Shown here: positions 36,283-46,675 of the stretch, piece by piece
Layout: each line of letters opens with the position of its first letter
Numbering within the stretch: the stretch's first letter is position 1
NCBI GenBank assembly: GCA_022560025.1
Contig: JAFISE010000074.1
Location: 62,001 to 126,000, forward strand
Length of the DNA: 64,000 bases
Source: Stagonosporopsis chrysanthemi
Lineage: Eukaryota; Ascomycota; Dothideomycetes; Pleosporales; Didymellaceae
Direction: 5' to 3'
Translations under genes and position numbers: made by a program
Notes under the pieces: model-generated
The model's input: the letters and a program-made list of their open reading frames with translations, nothing else
Databases searched by the model: none
Told to the model about the DNA's origin: nothing

Positions 36283-37644
36283 TGTGTGTGTGTGTGTGTA
36301 GTGCGGGCGCGGCTGGAGCTCGGGCTGCGGGGCGCGGAGGCTGGCGACGAGGCTCGCAGCGAGGCGGGCGGCGACGGGGCGGTCTATGGGGACGGGGCGC
36401 GGGCGCGGGCGAGGGCGAGGGACGCTGAAAGGAGTGTCTTGCAGGGCGCGCGGGCGGCAGGGTGGCAGAGAAGCGCGTCGTCGAGGCGCGGGCAGGCGGT
36501 GGTGCAATAAACAGGCACGGCGAGGGTGCTGGAGAAGAAGCAAGGAAAGATGGGATTACGCAGGGGGGATCTGATTAGACACGAGCGCTCATGAGCATGG
36601 CGGTCCGGCAGCAGCAGCGATGGGGGGGGGGGGGGGGGGATACGGCGGGCAGACGATGTGAGATGCCTGAGGTGATGAAAGTCGGGCTCGCTTGCAAAGG
36701 CCCGTCTCCAGGTGCAGCTGCTAGCGCGAGCACGTTCACAGCAGACAGCAAGCAGACCTGGGCAGACAGACCAACAGACAGTGCGTGGTGCGGTGCGTGC
36801 ACTGGGGCGGCGATCTGGCGATGCTGACGATGCGGCCGTCTTCTGCCTTCTGCCTTCTGCCTTCTGCCTCCTGCGCTCTGCGTCCTGGCACAGCAATAGG
36901 GGCCTCTGGGCCTCCGGGCCTCCTCTGCCTCTGCGTGCTGGCCGGCGTCGCTGCGTGCTCCTGTGCGGCGCGCCCTGGTTGGCCCGCGGGCATGGCTAGC
37001 AGCCCGCACTGAAACGTTCAGAGGCGCGTCGCACCTCCAATCTGACGTGGACACCCACGACTGCGACCTGCCATGTGTCCTCATTGGCCCGCTGCTGCCA
37101 GAACAATGCTGTACATGGTAATGCCCACAGAGATGCGTCGCGTTCCGGGAGCCGGCAGGCTGCATGGAGAGGGACTTGCTCGGCGCAGGTGCAGGTGCAG
37201 GTGCAGGTGCACGAGAGAAGAGTTTTGCGTCTCTGCACAGTATATAGACCGGGCAGCTCGCAGTGCAGAGCAGACACGTCGACACGCACGACGCCGCTTG
37301 AAACATGGTCTTCTGGAAGCAGGCGCGGCTTCATGCCACAGCGCCCAGCTACAGCCGGACCAAAGCGGACTAGGCGGCTTCGACCGTTGTCAATCCCAGA
37401 CTGGCGCCATGTTTCAAGTGTCTCAGACTGGCCAAGCCTTTCTGAATCGCCGGCGCGTCACTCACTTGCACCTTGACAGCAGCATAGACGGCCGCCAGAC
37501 ACATCCCGGCCGCACTGCGCCAACCGAGACCCCGCGCATTCATGGAAGCCTTGGAGAAGTCGCCGCCCGCCCCGTCATCGCTGTCTGTCCCGCCGTGAAC
37601 GCGCGCCCGCCCTGCACCCAGCTGCACCCTGCCAGTGCGTCGCC
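35986..37644. other. 1.66-kb divergent promoter region rich in simple repeats
   Basis: It separates the leftward Pumilio gene from the rightward YL1 gene. It contains a TG/TATG microsatellite (36238-36299), an 18-G run (36622-36639), TTCTGCC units (about 36840-36870) and GCAGGT units (about 37183-37210). No gene was recognised; the long antisense-type frames here are products of the repeats and base skew. Confidence 0.55.
36238..36299. repeat. (TG)n microsatellite
   Basis: About 62 bp of alternating TG with two interrupting TATG units. Length is likely to vary between strains. Confidence 0.95.
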
Positions 37645-39897
37645 ATGTCTGACGCGCCAGAGCCCATGGAGCTGGACAATGCGCCGCCGCTCGACCAGCT
37701 TGGGGACCACCACAAACACCGCCATGAGGACCACCACGAGCACCGCCATGAGGACCACCACAAACACCGCCATGAGGACCACCACGACCCGTCAAGCGAC
37801 AACGACGCCCCCGTCGACCTCATGGTCACGTCGCGCGCCCGCCGCTCCAACGCCGGCAACCGCATGTCGACGCTGCTCGCCAGGCAGGCCGAGGAAGAGC
37901 AGTGGGGAGACGAGTGGGACGAGGTCGCCAACGAAGAGGAATTCAAGGGCGACGACGTGAACGAGGCAGACGACTACAACATGGACTCGTCGTCCTCGGA
38001 GGAAGACAACGACGCACCCGACGACGACGACGCGGGCGAGAAGGAGCTGCGCAAGGCCGAGCGCCGCGAGCGCATCAAGAAGCGCAAGACGGCCACCAAC
38101 CCCTTCACTGCCCGCCTGGCCGTCGCGGCCCGCAAGAGAGTCCGCATGGACCCCTCTGCCACAGACTCCACGCCGTCTGCCCCCGCCCGCCCCAAGAAGA
38201 AGTCGGAGCGCGCGTCCTGGATACCCACAGAAGAAGACGGCCCCATCCGGACCTCGTCGCGGCGACAGACGGTGGCAAACAAGGAGAGCACCCTCGCCAA
38301 GCTGCAGGAGAAGGACAAGCGGCGCGACGACACCCTGGCCATGATGAAGGCAGCCGAGGCCCGCAAGAAAAAGGACGAGCCCAAGCCCCTGACCCAGGCG
38401 GAGCGCCTCGCCGAGGCCGCACGGCAGGAGAGGATCAACAAGAAGACACTGCACAGGTGGCAGGAGGCCGAGGAGGCGCGCGCAGCCGACCGACAGGCCA
38501 GGATCGACGCCCTGAAGAACCGCCAGATCGACGGGCCGTTCATACGATACTACAGCGGGCCGGCCATCTACGTCGACGACAAGCTCAAGTACACCGGGAA
38601 GGATGCACCCTCGCTCGAGCATCTAGAGGAGAAGCTCAACAAGGAGCCTACAGCAGACAGTCAACCAGAGTCCGCTGAGCAGGCAGTCACTGCCGCCGCC
38701 GCTCCGCAGACACCGCACGACGAGAGCACGAGTCAACACCCACCACCCATAAGCTCGCCTGAGATGTTCTCCATTCCCGCATCGCAGTCCACCCAGCAAG
38801 ACACGCAACTGCCCTGGGCAGCGGGCTCGCAAGCAGCCAACGGCGACGTCTTCATGGGGGGCGATATCTTCATGGGCTCCTCACATGGCATAGCCTCCTA
38901 CAATAATAACAGCACAAACAATACTACCACCACCACCACCACCACCACCACCACCACCACCAACAGCAACGGCGTGGTGTTTGCGCCCCCACAAAACCAA
39001 GACTCCTTCCTCTTCGGCATCGACCAGTACACCGGGCCCCAGCCGCAGCAAAACGCCCCCTCCGACCTCCCTCCAAACCCTTTCTCGCAGCAATCCTTCC
39101 CCGCATACACCGCCTCTTCCCAGCCCTCCCCCCTCCTCCCCCAAAGCACCACCACCGGCCCTGCATCCCTGCTCTCGCAATTCCAACGCCCGGCCCTCCC
39201 CCCCCAGCCCCCGCGCCGCAAAACCATCCGCCGCGCCATGCGCAACCTCCTCATCCTCTCCGCCTTCCCCGACCTCGACACGCCCTCGTCCTCGTCCTCC
39301 ACAGCCCCCACCACAAGCCGCGCCCGCACCGCCGCCTCGCAGCTCAAAGACCGCGACCGCGCCGCCCTCACCACCCTCTCCCGCACGCTCTTCGGCTGGT
39401 CCCCCCGCGACGCCGCCGCCTTCGTCTCCACCATGCTCGCCGGCGCCCAGGCCCGCTCCCAGCGCGCCCAGGCCGCCCACACCGCCTCCCTCAAGCCCCC
39501 GAAGCCGCTCTGCGCCGTCACAAACGCCGTCGCCCGCTACCGCGACCCGGAGACGGGCATTGCGTATCGCGACGCCCGCGCGTTTGGCGTCCTGAGGGGC
39601 GTCGTGGGCGGCGGCTTTGTGTGGGCGGGCGAGCTGGGGTGTTATGTCGGCGGTCGCGCGAAGCCGCTGCAGAAGATGGGCGGCAAGGGGTTTTTGGGCA
39701 TGCCGCCTGCGGCTGGAGTGCCAAGACGGTTTTTGGAGATGAGCGCGAGGAATGGGACGGTGGTGGCGGGTGTGGCGGGTGGGGGTAAGGCGGACCCGAT
39801 GGCTGGTGGTGCTGGTGCGGGTGCTGGGGTGTCGACACCTGCGGTTGTGGCTGCGCCTGCGGCTACTCCTGCTCCTGGACCTGCCCACGCTGCGTGA
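37645..39897 (+). CDS. SWC2: SWR1 chromatin-remodelling complex subunit YL1/Swc2 (Vps72)
   Basis: A single exon of 750 residues. It would bind the H2A.Z-H2B dimer and help the SWR1 complex place H2A.Z in nucleosomes. The YL1 N-terminal region (about 60-330) shows SRARRSNAGNRMSTLLA, a strongly acidic stretch EEDNDAPDDDDAGEKEL, basic KKRKTATNPF, and many charged helices. The YL1 C-terminal domain is at about 627-680, with AVARYRDPETGIAYRDARAF and VWAGELGCYVGGRAKPLQK. Before these, residues 22-48 hold a His-rich 8-residue repeat (DHHKHRHE) coded by a 24-bp minisatellite, and residues 430-445 a run of threonines. Long Pro/Ser/Gln-rich linkers make it larger than the yeast protein (about 795 residues), so size is normal. 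Nuclear location is expected. Confidence 0.92.
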   Translation: MSDAPEPMELDNAPPLDQLGDHHKHRHEDHHEHRHEDHHKHRHEDHHDPSSDNDAPVDLMVTSRARRSNAGNRMSTLLARQAEEEQWGDEWDEVANEEEFKGDDVNEADDYNMDSSSSEEDNDAPDDDDAGEKELRKAERRERIKKRKTATNPFTARLAVAARKRVRMDPSATDSTPSAPARPKKKSERASWIPTEEDGPIRTSSRRQTVANKESTLAKLQEKDKRRDDTLAMMKAAEARKKKDEPKPLTQAERLAEAARQERINKKTLHRWQEAEEARAADRQARIDALKNRQIDGPFIRYYSGPAIYVDDKLKYTGKDAPSLEHLEEKLNKEPTADSQPESAEQAVTAAAAPQTPHDESTSQHPPPISSPEMFSIPASQSTQQDTQLPWAAGSQAANGDVFMGGDIFMGSSHGIASYNNNSTNNTTTTTTTTTTTTTNSNGVVFAPPQNQDSFLFGIDQYTGPQPQQNAPSDLPPNPFSQQSFPAYTASSQPSPLLPQSTTTGPASLLSQFQRPALPPQPPRRKTIRRAMRNLLILSAFPDLDTPSSSSSTAPTTSRARTAASQLKDRDRAALTTLSRTLFGWSPRDAAAFVSTMLAGAQARSQRAQAAHTASLKPPKPLCAVTNAVARYRDPETGIAYRDARAFGVLRGVVGGGFVWAGELGCYVGGRAKPLQKMGGKGFLGMPPAAGVPRRFLEMSARNGTVVAGVAGGGKADPMAGGAGAGAGVSTPAVVAAPAATPAPGPAHAA
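37708..37788 (+). repeat. 24-bp coding minisatellite
   Basis: Three full 24-bp units and part of a fourth encode DHHKHRHE, DHHEHRHE, DHHKHRHE and DHH. The units differ at a Lys/Glu codon in alternation, suggesting duplication of a 48-bp pair. Confidence 0.9.
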
Positions 39898-40222
39898 GCT
39901 ACCCTCCGCGTCCCCCGTATACCGACACATCCTGTACAAACATACCCTGTATAACAGCCTCAACCATATCCAGACACGAGAACACGATTAGCATAGACCT
40001 AATAGACCCTCAATACACCATACCAGAGTAACAGTACAAGGTATATGGTAGCTGTCCAATTGTGAGGCTCCTATAGAGCTCGAGACACAACGACCCATGG
40101 TTCAGCACGAAGGATAGTCTCGATGATAAAAACCTGCTCCAGGGGCAATTTTAATATCTCTGGATATCCCCTCAATTTCTTTTCATCCGCTCGACCTTTT
40201 CCTAGGCATCCGTCACCACAGA
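39898..40222. other. spacer between YL1 gene and unknown gene
   Basis: Nothing recognised apart from ordinary flanking DNA of the two plus-strand genes. Confidence 0.4.
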
Positions 40223-41440
40223 ATGTTGGAGACGGACATCACACCGCCGCGATATACGCGTTTTAGCTCCGCAAGGCATCCCCACATGCATGCAGTCCTC
40301 GAGGATACACTCACCGCTTACAGTACGAGGACTCTAGCATCGCTCCATCCGGACGCAAAGTGTGAAGACCTTGCATGTCGACGACAACAAGAGCGCAACC
40401 GTTACGAGCGAGCGCGCTTCCTATACGAGAACTATGACAAAGAGATCCCCGGCAGTCTCATCTGCTACAACTGCGGTGTCTTCCATCCGCGCGTCCTGCC
40501 TGGGAAGCAGAATCTGTCCACCTACCCGGTTCACTGCAAAGCTTCAAGAAGGCCCAAATCATTCAAGGACTTCCTCCAACATCGCACCGAATTCTCCGTG
40601 GTCATAATATTCTGCATCTACGTACCCTGGCTGCAGGTGCACCAGACAGCCCGGTCTCTCCGCCACGGCCCACAGTACGGCGCCGTCACGCTGAACTACC
40701 ACCAAGCATACCGCAACGGTCTGGGCATCCGATGCTTCTGGCAAACCGCCTCGAAAGCGCTCCTAGTCGACGATCGCCTGCTCGTCCGCGCCCAGCACTT
40801 CTCGCCCATCGGCACCGCCATCGAATCAACACCAACACGCCTGATAGACCAACGCGCCGATCTCATCTGCCCCCACTCGCGCTCCACGTTGCTGTACGCG
40901 AGCCAGCGCGCCAACGACATCGTGGAAGCGTGCCGCCTCTTCTGCCGCGCCCACGCAGCAGCTTCTTCCCTTCCCCCCAACAAGACACCAGCCACTAGCG
41001 AGACGAGCATGCTTCACGGCTTCCTTCACAGTCGCTACCGCTGCCCGCGCTGCCCGACCGAGTACGTCATCGAGATCCTCCCGCGCGCCTGCTTCGCCGG
41101 CGCTCACATGATAGGCCGCACGGTGCGACGGCGCCGCGAATACGTGCTGTGCCTGTCGCAGTATCTCGACTTGGGGGCGTGCAACACACCGGACGAGCGC
41201 GAGTGGAGGGCGCTTTCTACGTGGCCGGCAGAGCGGCCGGAGGGGGATTGGGGGCCTGTGGGGCAGCGCGGGGCAAAGGGCGATGATGAGGCTCCGGTGG
41301 ATTTGTTGTCGGGGATGGAGCGTATTTCTGTGCGATTTGAGAGGGCGCTGAGGGCGCTGGGAGAGCCTGTCGGTTACTTGACTGGAAGGAAGACACTGCC
41401 GCAAGCGCTTGGCGGTTTCGTGCGAATGGAAGGCATGTAG
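40223..41440 (+). CDS. uncharacterised fungal protein with CxxC/His motifs
   Basis: A single exon of 405 residues starting MLETDITPPRYTRFSS. It contains LICYNCGVFHPRVLPGKQN at about residues 87-105, a Cys-x2-Cys-x4-His pattern, and a second Cys pair in YRCPRCPTEYVIEILPR near 272-288. Such pairs could bind zinc. This kind of short Cys motif is common in lineage-expanded ascomycete proteins that sometimes carry an F-box, but no F-box is visible here. No signal peptide or clear membrane helix. Function is unknown; the frame is long and codon use is coherent, so the gene is probably real. Confidence 0.7.
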   Translation: MLETDITPPRYTRFSSARHPHMHAVLEDTLTAYSTRTLASLHPDAKCEDLACRRQQERNRYERARFLYENYDKEIPGSLICYNCGVFHPRVLPGKQNLSTYPVHCKASRRPKSFKDFLQHRTEFSVVIIFCIYVPWLQVHQTARSLRHGPQYGAVTLNYHQAYRNGLGIRCFWQTASKALLVDDRLLVRAQHFSPIGTAIESTPTRLIDQRADLICPHSRSTLLYASQRANDIVEACRLFCRAHAAASSLPPNKTPATSETSMLHGFLHSRYRCPRCPTEYVIEILPRACFAGAHMIGRTVRRRREYVLCLSQYLDLGACNTPDEREWRALSTWPAERPEGDWGPVGQRGAKGDDEAPVDLLSGMERISVRFERALRALGEPVGYLTGRKTLPQALGGFVRMEGM

Positions 41441-41774
41441 TCGGCAGCATGACAAAGTGGCACATTGACAAGTCTCTTAGCAAGTATGTGGACACAGCTT
41501 GCAGTATACATACCTGCTGCTTGATCTCAATTGCTCACGCCACACCTTCTGTCTTCAGACGAGAGTAAAAAAAAACCCATGGTAGTTGTCGAACCAAGTT
41601 TGAATGAAACAGTGCCAGATAATTAGCTTAATGCAGATGAAGGCGCCTACTGATATTTTGGTTCATTTACACAGATACATACCCAAGGAACGAGTTCCCA
41701 GCACAAAAAACAGAAATTTCAGCTGACTTTGATTAAGCAAAGAATTAAGCAGTACACATAGCGCAGCAAAAAAG
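41441..41774. other. AT-richer spacer before 5S copy A
   Basis: Nothing recognised. It marks the left edge of the 5S- and repeat-bearing segment. The T6 run just left of 41775 on the minus strand is the likely terminator of the adjacent 5S gene. Confidence 0.4.
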
Positions 41775-41893
41775 ACATACAACAGCGGGTATTCGCTAGT
41801 GGTCACCCACCTAACTACTAATCCGCCGGTACGTTGCTTAAATAGGGCTGAGCGAACGGGAAGCCTTGTTTTCAACGTCCTATGGTCGTATGT
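41775..41893 (-). rRNA. 5S rRNA gene, copy A
   Basis: This 119-nt sequence starts ACATACGACCATAGG and ends TGTTGTATGT in the minus direction, the standard fungal 5S ends, which pair as helix I. Internal control sequences are present: CCCGTTCGCTCAGCC and TTAGTAGTTAGGTGGGTGACC. It is identical over 119 nt to the copy at 53299-53417. TATATAAAATA lies about 21-32 nt upstream, where 5S genes of filamentous ascomycetes carry a TATA box, and a T6 run follows the 3' end. Intact and probably transcribed by RNA polymerase III. Helix II bases differ from the Neurospora-type sequence I remember, but both strands of the helix change together. Confidence 0.92.
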
Positions 41894-42481
41894 GGAAATT
41901 TTGTTGCGGTTTGTATTTTATATAGATTTAATCTGTGAGCACAGAGAACATCGGGGGCGAGGATCCGGAAAAGGTGTTGTTGTTTTCATGTTCGTTGTAT
42001 GGCAACGTGTGATTTGGGAGCGCAAGCAATTAGTTGGAGATGATTGGCATGTGTTGATGGTCTGTGAGATCGATGAAGGACTATCGGGTTACCGGCAAGA
42101 TGTACGAACCCCTGACCTGATACACTTGTTTCAGAGCGGCTTTTGATTGGCTGATCACTACCAGCAACCAATCAGCGCACTCTGCTGCTACCAGTCGCAA
42201 TGTAACACAGGTAATCCAAAATCCAACCATAAGCGGCGCAGCACGAGCGCACCATCCTACGTGCTCAACCGAATCAAGTCTCATTGGCATGGTTGTCAAA
42301 CAGTCTAATTGTTTTTGCCCGCCCCCACACAGCACTCTCAACCCCGCCTGATCCTGCAGAGCTCAACAAGGCTGAAACCACGAGGCTGAATGTTGCGAAT
42401 CAACATATGAGTGCGGCACCCATTCTTGAAAATGGGGGGTCTTTGTTGTATCCTTCTTCTCTTGTCTCAAATCCTTTAGCA
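41894..42481. other. spacer with 5S promoter and upstream region of the membrane-protein gene
   Basis: It contains the TATA-like box of 5S copy A (41914-41925). No other gene was recognised. Confidence 0.45.
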
Positions 42482-45233
42482 ATGAGTTTTCAGCAATACA
42501 GACCCGTCGATGCGCCGAGCAACGAAGGCTGGGAGTTTGAAGAATACGGATCATCTTATCGGTAGGTTGTTGTTGTTTGCCCAAAGGCTTATGTGTACTA
42601 AATTGCAGACCAGACCTCCGGGCCTCCATGCAAACCATGCTGCTACTCATCTGATGTCTGAACACGAAGCTGATGACCCATCTACTTATCATCACAATTA
42701 CGAAGCTACAGCTCCAGACAACATTCAGTGTGTAACTCTCTTACTAGTCTATTGTCTTTGCGCTAAAGCTTCCAGACCGCCTATGCAGCATACGAACCTT
42801 TCCGCTACTAATCTTACCTCCCTGCACGATTCTAATCCTAACCACTACCACGAAGAAGAAAACTTAGTGCCTCGTCTAGATGGCCGGCGTATGCGGCGAT
42901 ATATCTTTCGTACAATTGTTGGGGTCTTCGGCCCGATTGTTGTGCTATGTTATCTCATCTTCATCTGGCAGCTGTACCTCGTCCCTATCAATCCAGACTC
43001 TTCAGTATCATTTGGGCCACCAGGCGCAAAATGGATATTCTACAGCTGGTTTGTTGCTGGTATTATTGGACTCAGCTTGAGTCTCTACGGGCTAGCTGGT
43101 GCGGAGGCTGGCATGTTAATGGAGCCCTTCTGGCGAGTGGACGACGCCATGGGCCTTATGCTGCACGCAGACAACACCTGGTCCGGCCCTAGTGGATGGA
43201 TAAAAGTGATAAGATGGTCTGTTCAGTTGCGTAGCAGCAGGAGACGAAGCAGACGCCCCGGCCGGCTTTGGTTCATTCTTGCACTTCCCAGTGTGGTCAT
43301 ATTTACGGCTTGGCCATTGTCTGGTCTCTGCCTGGAAATGACTGATGGGTTCATGCGAAGCTCTTATGTAGCTGCAACGACAGTCACCGGGTTCGTGTAC
43401 TCCGACTTCAACGTCACTCCCAAAGGTCGACGTCCTTCCAAAGAGCCGTCTTTTGATACCCGTGTACGTGGTTTTGGTGCTGTGTATACACCCAAGGGCT
43501 TCGATCGATCCAAGACAAATTTCCTCAAGGACGTCCCAGTGGTTCTGCCAAATGATGAGGGGGTGGAACAGATCTTCTTGACTGCACAGGGTGAGGCACC
43601 CATTGAGGGCAAGGCATGGGGCTTGCAGCTTCATTACGAATGTAGTATTGTTGACAAGCTTTCGGACATGCGGCTTCTAAAGGAACGCAAGTCTGCCATG
43701 GAAGTTTGGGGAACGAGAGATGTTCTGACTGAATTTTCAAGACCGGATCAAGGAATGACCTGGGAAGAACCGCTACCAGAGGTACCAGCTCCAACACCTA
43801 CCGAAACCGAGCCTGACTATCCATTGGGCGAAACAGTCCCTTTGTCAATTCCTCAGACAGTGGTTGACTTTACAGCGACTAAATCAGTGGGCGTAGAAAC
43901 CACGCAAACCGCGGCCGGCTTCCCGATGATGGAGACTCTTGGGGAAAGAGCCTTTTCCATGGAGCTTCCTGAACCTACCTCTCTCACTTTCAACTACGAC
44001 GACGAGAGTCGATTGAGATACAACCACTACCGGATCAACAGTAACACTACATTGGTGGAGGTTCGCAAAGAGCCTCAGGGTCAGAGAAATGGTTTGTGGG
44101 ATGTAAAGGACAACAAATGGTCTTTGAACATGGATGCGGTCTTGGAAACAGCATATGAGACTTTGCTCATGCCTAACACCCAACTGGTCGAAAGTCCATG
44201 TTTCAACTTGGATCGACGGAGCGAAAACTCTCCTACGGGATACTGCTACTATCACGTGGATCATGATCTAGCGCAAAACAATTCCAAAATGGAGCAACGG
44301 AGAGTGTTTGATGTACTCCTCTGGCAAGGCCTTGGTGCACAGACCAACGCGGATTTCAATGCGAGCTTGTACAACTCCACCCTTGACCACGTCATCGCTG
44401 ATCTAGAAGGAGAATACAATTCTGGCTCTTTTGGTCCTCTCAAGGCAATTGGGGTAACATGTACCTCAAGCAGTAGTGTCGGCACCGCAGATATTGACGG
44501 AGTACATTCTACGTACTCGAACTTCGTGCGGAGCGATACTCCGATACCCGCACGTAGAGGGGAATGCGCGAGACAATTTGGAGCAGAGACGCTTGCATGT
44601 ACTCTCAGAATACAGGAACGGGACTGGCTGAGATGGCTGTTCGACTCTGTTGCCGCACCGCTGCCTATAGACGAGTTTTCTCTGAGCAATCCCGAACTCA
44701 TCAACATGGGACAGCGAGCGAATACCCAACTTGCGTACTTGCAGGCTGCCCAATTACGCCAAAGTATGCTGCAAACCTTCTCATCCTATGCAATAACTCT
44801 CATGTACAACAACGGCCGAGACTTCGTAGGACCAGACGGCGGACGTCTTAGAAAAGAGAATGGAAACGTCACGGCTTTTATTCCCGGGACCGTCATCACA
44901 GACAACGTTATACCAGCCAGTGTTCCCATTGCTCTGTTTAGCCTTTGGGCAGTCATCAGTTCAGGCTTGTGCCTTTTCTATGGCTTTCGACGACGATGGA
45001 CCGCAATTCTTGATGGTCACACAGTCTTCCGGTTGGGTGTGGAGTTGAGGGACCTCTACAAGACGAAACTCCAGCAATACTCCACGTTGGCAGAGATTGA
45101 AGAGTGTACTGCTCTACACGAGATTCCTGGATTTGTGGGCGATGTCAACCATAGCAGTCCAGAGGGAAAGATAGGATTGGTCGACGGGCGAATGGTTGAA
45201 GTGTATGCCAGGAAGAAGAAGTTCTACCAGTGA
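42482..45233 (+). CDS. uncharacterised polytopic membrane protein, 883 residues
   Basis: Proposed exons are 42482..42561, 42614..42727 and 42776..45233, with introns of 52 and 48 nt. Membrane helices are visible at about residues 110-133 (TIVGVFGPIVVLCYLIFIWQ), 154-176 (WFVAGIIGLSLSLYGLA), 228-250 (FILALPSVVIFTAWPLSGLC) and 781-801 (VPIALFSLWAVISSGLCLFY). Between helices three and four lies a loop of about 530 residues with several N-glycosylation sequons (NTT, NAS, NST), so it probably faces the cell exterior or a lumen. The N-terminal about 105 residues and C-terminal about 80 would then be cytosolic. I do not recognise the family. The 3' exon is secure; the first junction uses the second of two nearby AGs because only that keeps the frame. 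The second intron is a multiple of three and stop-free. Confidence 0.75.
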
Positions 45234-46175
45234 TGGCCCGTATGTGAAAGATGTTTTGCGGCAAGCAATGTGTGGTGAGCATTATATGGCGAGCACGATG
45301 ATTAGGGCTGGTTCTATGGTATAAATTCGCCGTCTCAAGTAAACTTATCGGTCTTGTCGTATCCCTCCGTTCTCATTAATTGATCCTAAGTTTCTCCTCA
45401 CTTGTGGTTCTCCAATTGGGTATCAGCTCCGCGCTTCACTCGTTACAAATATCGACATTCGCATTGAGCGGCCGATCAGCTTTACACCATAGACTCCCCA
45501 CCGCAGGGCGTTGTACAATGTCTTCCTGTGAAAGGACTTAATTATGAGCCTTTTCACCATGCTCGACGAATACATCATGATCTTCCCACGTCAATCATCA
45601 ATATCAGTAGGTCAACTCAGGTGCACCCTACGTCCTTGAGATCCTTTGGTGTCCAAAACGACATGAGAGGATACCGAACTTCTCTTTGGGATCAAACGTG
45701 CTTCTAATGTCTAAAGTGCTATTACATCTTCCTTTGCTCATAATTGTTATAGTCTAATTATTGTGCTCCTGATCTACAAAGATCTTGAACTATAGGGTTG
45801 CGCTTGTAGCATCAATTAGAGAAATCTATAATGATATCTTTTCTGGGTTGACTCGACAAAGTAGATTGTCAGTGGAGTGATCAGGTGGAGAAAGGGCTAT
45901 ACATACACGGTCTACTAACACTATTTCTGTTGTTGATCGACCGCAATGGTAACAGCCTGGCTGATGTGTATACATCATTGTTCTTGTCTAGCTGATCATT
46001 GCTTCCTTCACTGTTCCTGAACAACACGCCTTTTCATTTTTTCCGGTACCAACTATGCCGCTTTTGAGTAATTTAGTCGATGCAAGCTAGCCACAAAATT
46101 GCAGCTGGTGCCGGAAACCAATCGTTTCTCATGAGAAGGACGTCTCAGCCTCGACCTGCAATTCGACCTCTAGAC

Positions 46176-46212
46176 CTGCGCCTCTCAAATACTTGCTATT
46201 TGAGAGGCGCAG
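46176..46212. repeat. perfect inverted repeat (16-bp arms, 5-nt loop)
   Basis: The arms CTGCGCCTCTCAAATA and TATTTGAGAGGCGCAG are exact reverse complements around the loop CTTGC. The pairing ends sharply on both sides. Confidence 0.95.
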
Positions 46213-46261
46213 ATGGTGATGCTCCGCTAGTCGCTCAGCACTATTCTGTGCTTCGCCTCAC

Positions 46262-46557
46262 TTGATATCATCATCCAGACCGCCCACGCTCGCTATCGTG
46301 AGTCTAATCATTCCTCCAGGATTAAGGCCTTTCGTCGCTCTTGGCAATTTCCTTATCCACGATTTCGATATGGCTGCACTCAACCATATGCAAAACTGAA
46401 AGCGGAGAGACAAAAGCAGCTTAAGAAAATGAAGTCTAGAGACGCTTTGAGACCTAAGATTGTTAAAGAGACAGACAGAAACATTAAAGATGCAGACAGG
46501 GAAAAACGCACAAAAGGAAGAGGTAGAAAAGTTAGTTACAAAATTTTGCAACAATCT
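46262..46557 (+). other. open Lys/Arg-rich stretch without start codon, possible transposon relic
   Basis: About 98 stop-free codons end at a TAG near 46557. The translation is strongly basic at its C-terminus, with KQLKKMKSRD and REKRTKGRGRKVSYKI. Basic tails of this sort occur at the ends of some pogo/Tigger-type transposases, but no catalytic motif is present, so the link is speculative. Confidence 0.2.
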
Positions 46558-46675
46558 TAGGCCTAATTATTGCAGTAACTGTGCACTTTACCCTCCTGTT
46601 AGCTAGAGTATTAATAAGTGCGTAGAGATCTAAGTGTGTTGTTGTTAAGAGAAGCAAAAAAAGAATCTAGTCAAA

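Larger units (their letters stand above)
45234..46675. other. AT-rich gene-free stretch with relic-like sequence
   Basis: No intact gene recognised. It contains a perfect 16-bp hairpin (46176-46212) and an open, Lys/Arg-rich stretch without an ATG (about 46262-46557). Base composition is more AT-rich than in the left part of the window. Confidence 0.5.

Noticed and set aside
36785..37476. Frames in the YL1/Pumilio intergenic region.
   Set aside because: Driven by TTCTGCC and GCAGGT tandem repeats; no coding signature.
38881..39963. 360-codon frame on the minus strand.
   Set aside because: It is a shadow of the GC-rich YL1 coding sequence, full of Gly/Arg/Val runs from codon skew.
41663..41875. 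Open frame on the minus strand translating as KTRLPVRSALFKQRTG and similar frames at 46832-47059 and 56777-57025.
   Set aside because: These are translations of the 5S rRNA genes, which are commonly misannotated as small proteins; the RNA fold and Pol III signals explain the sequence.
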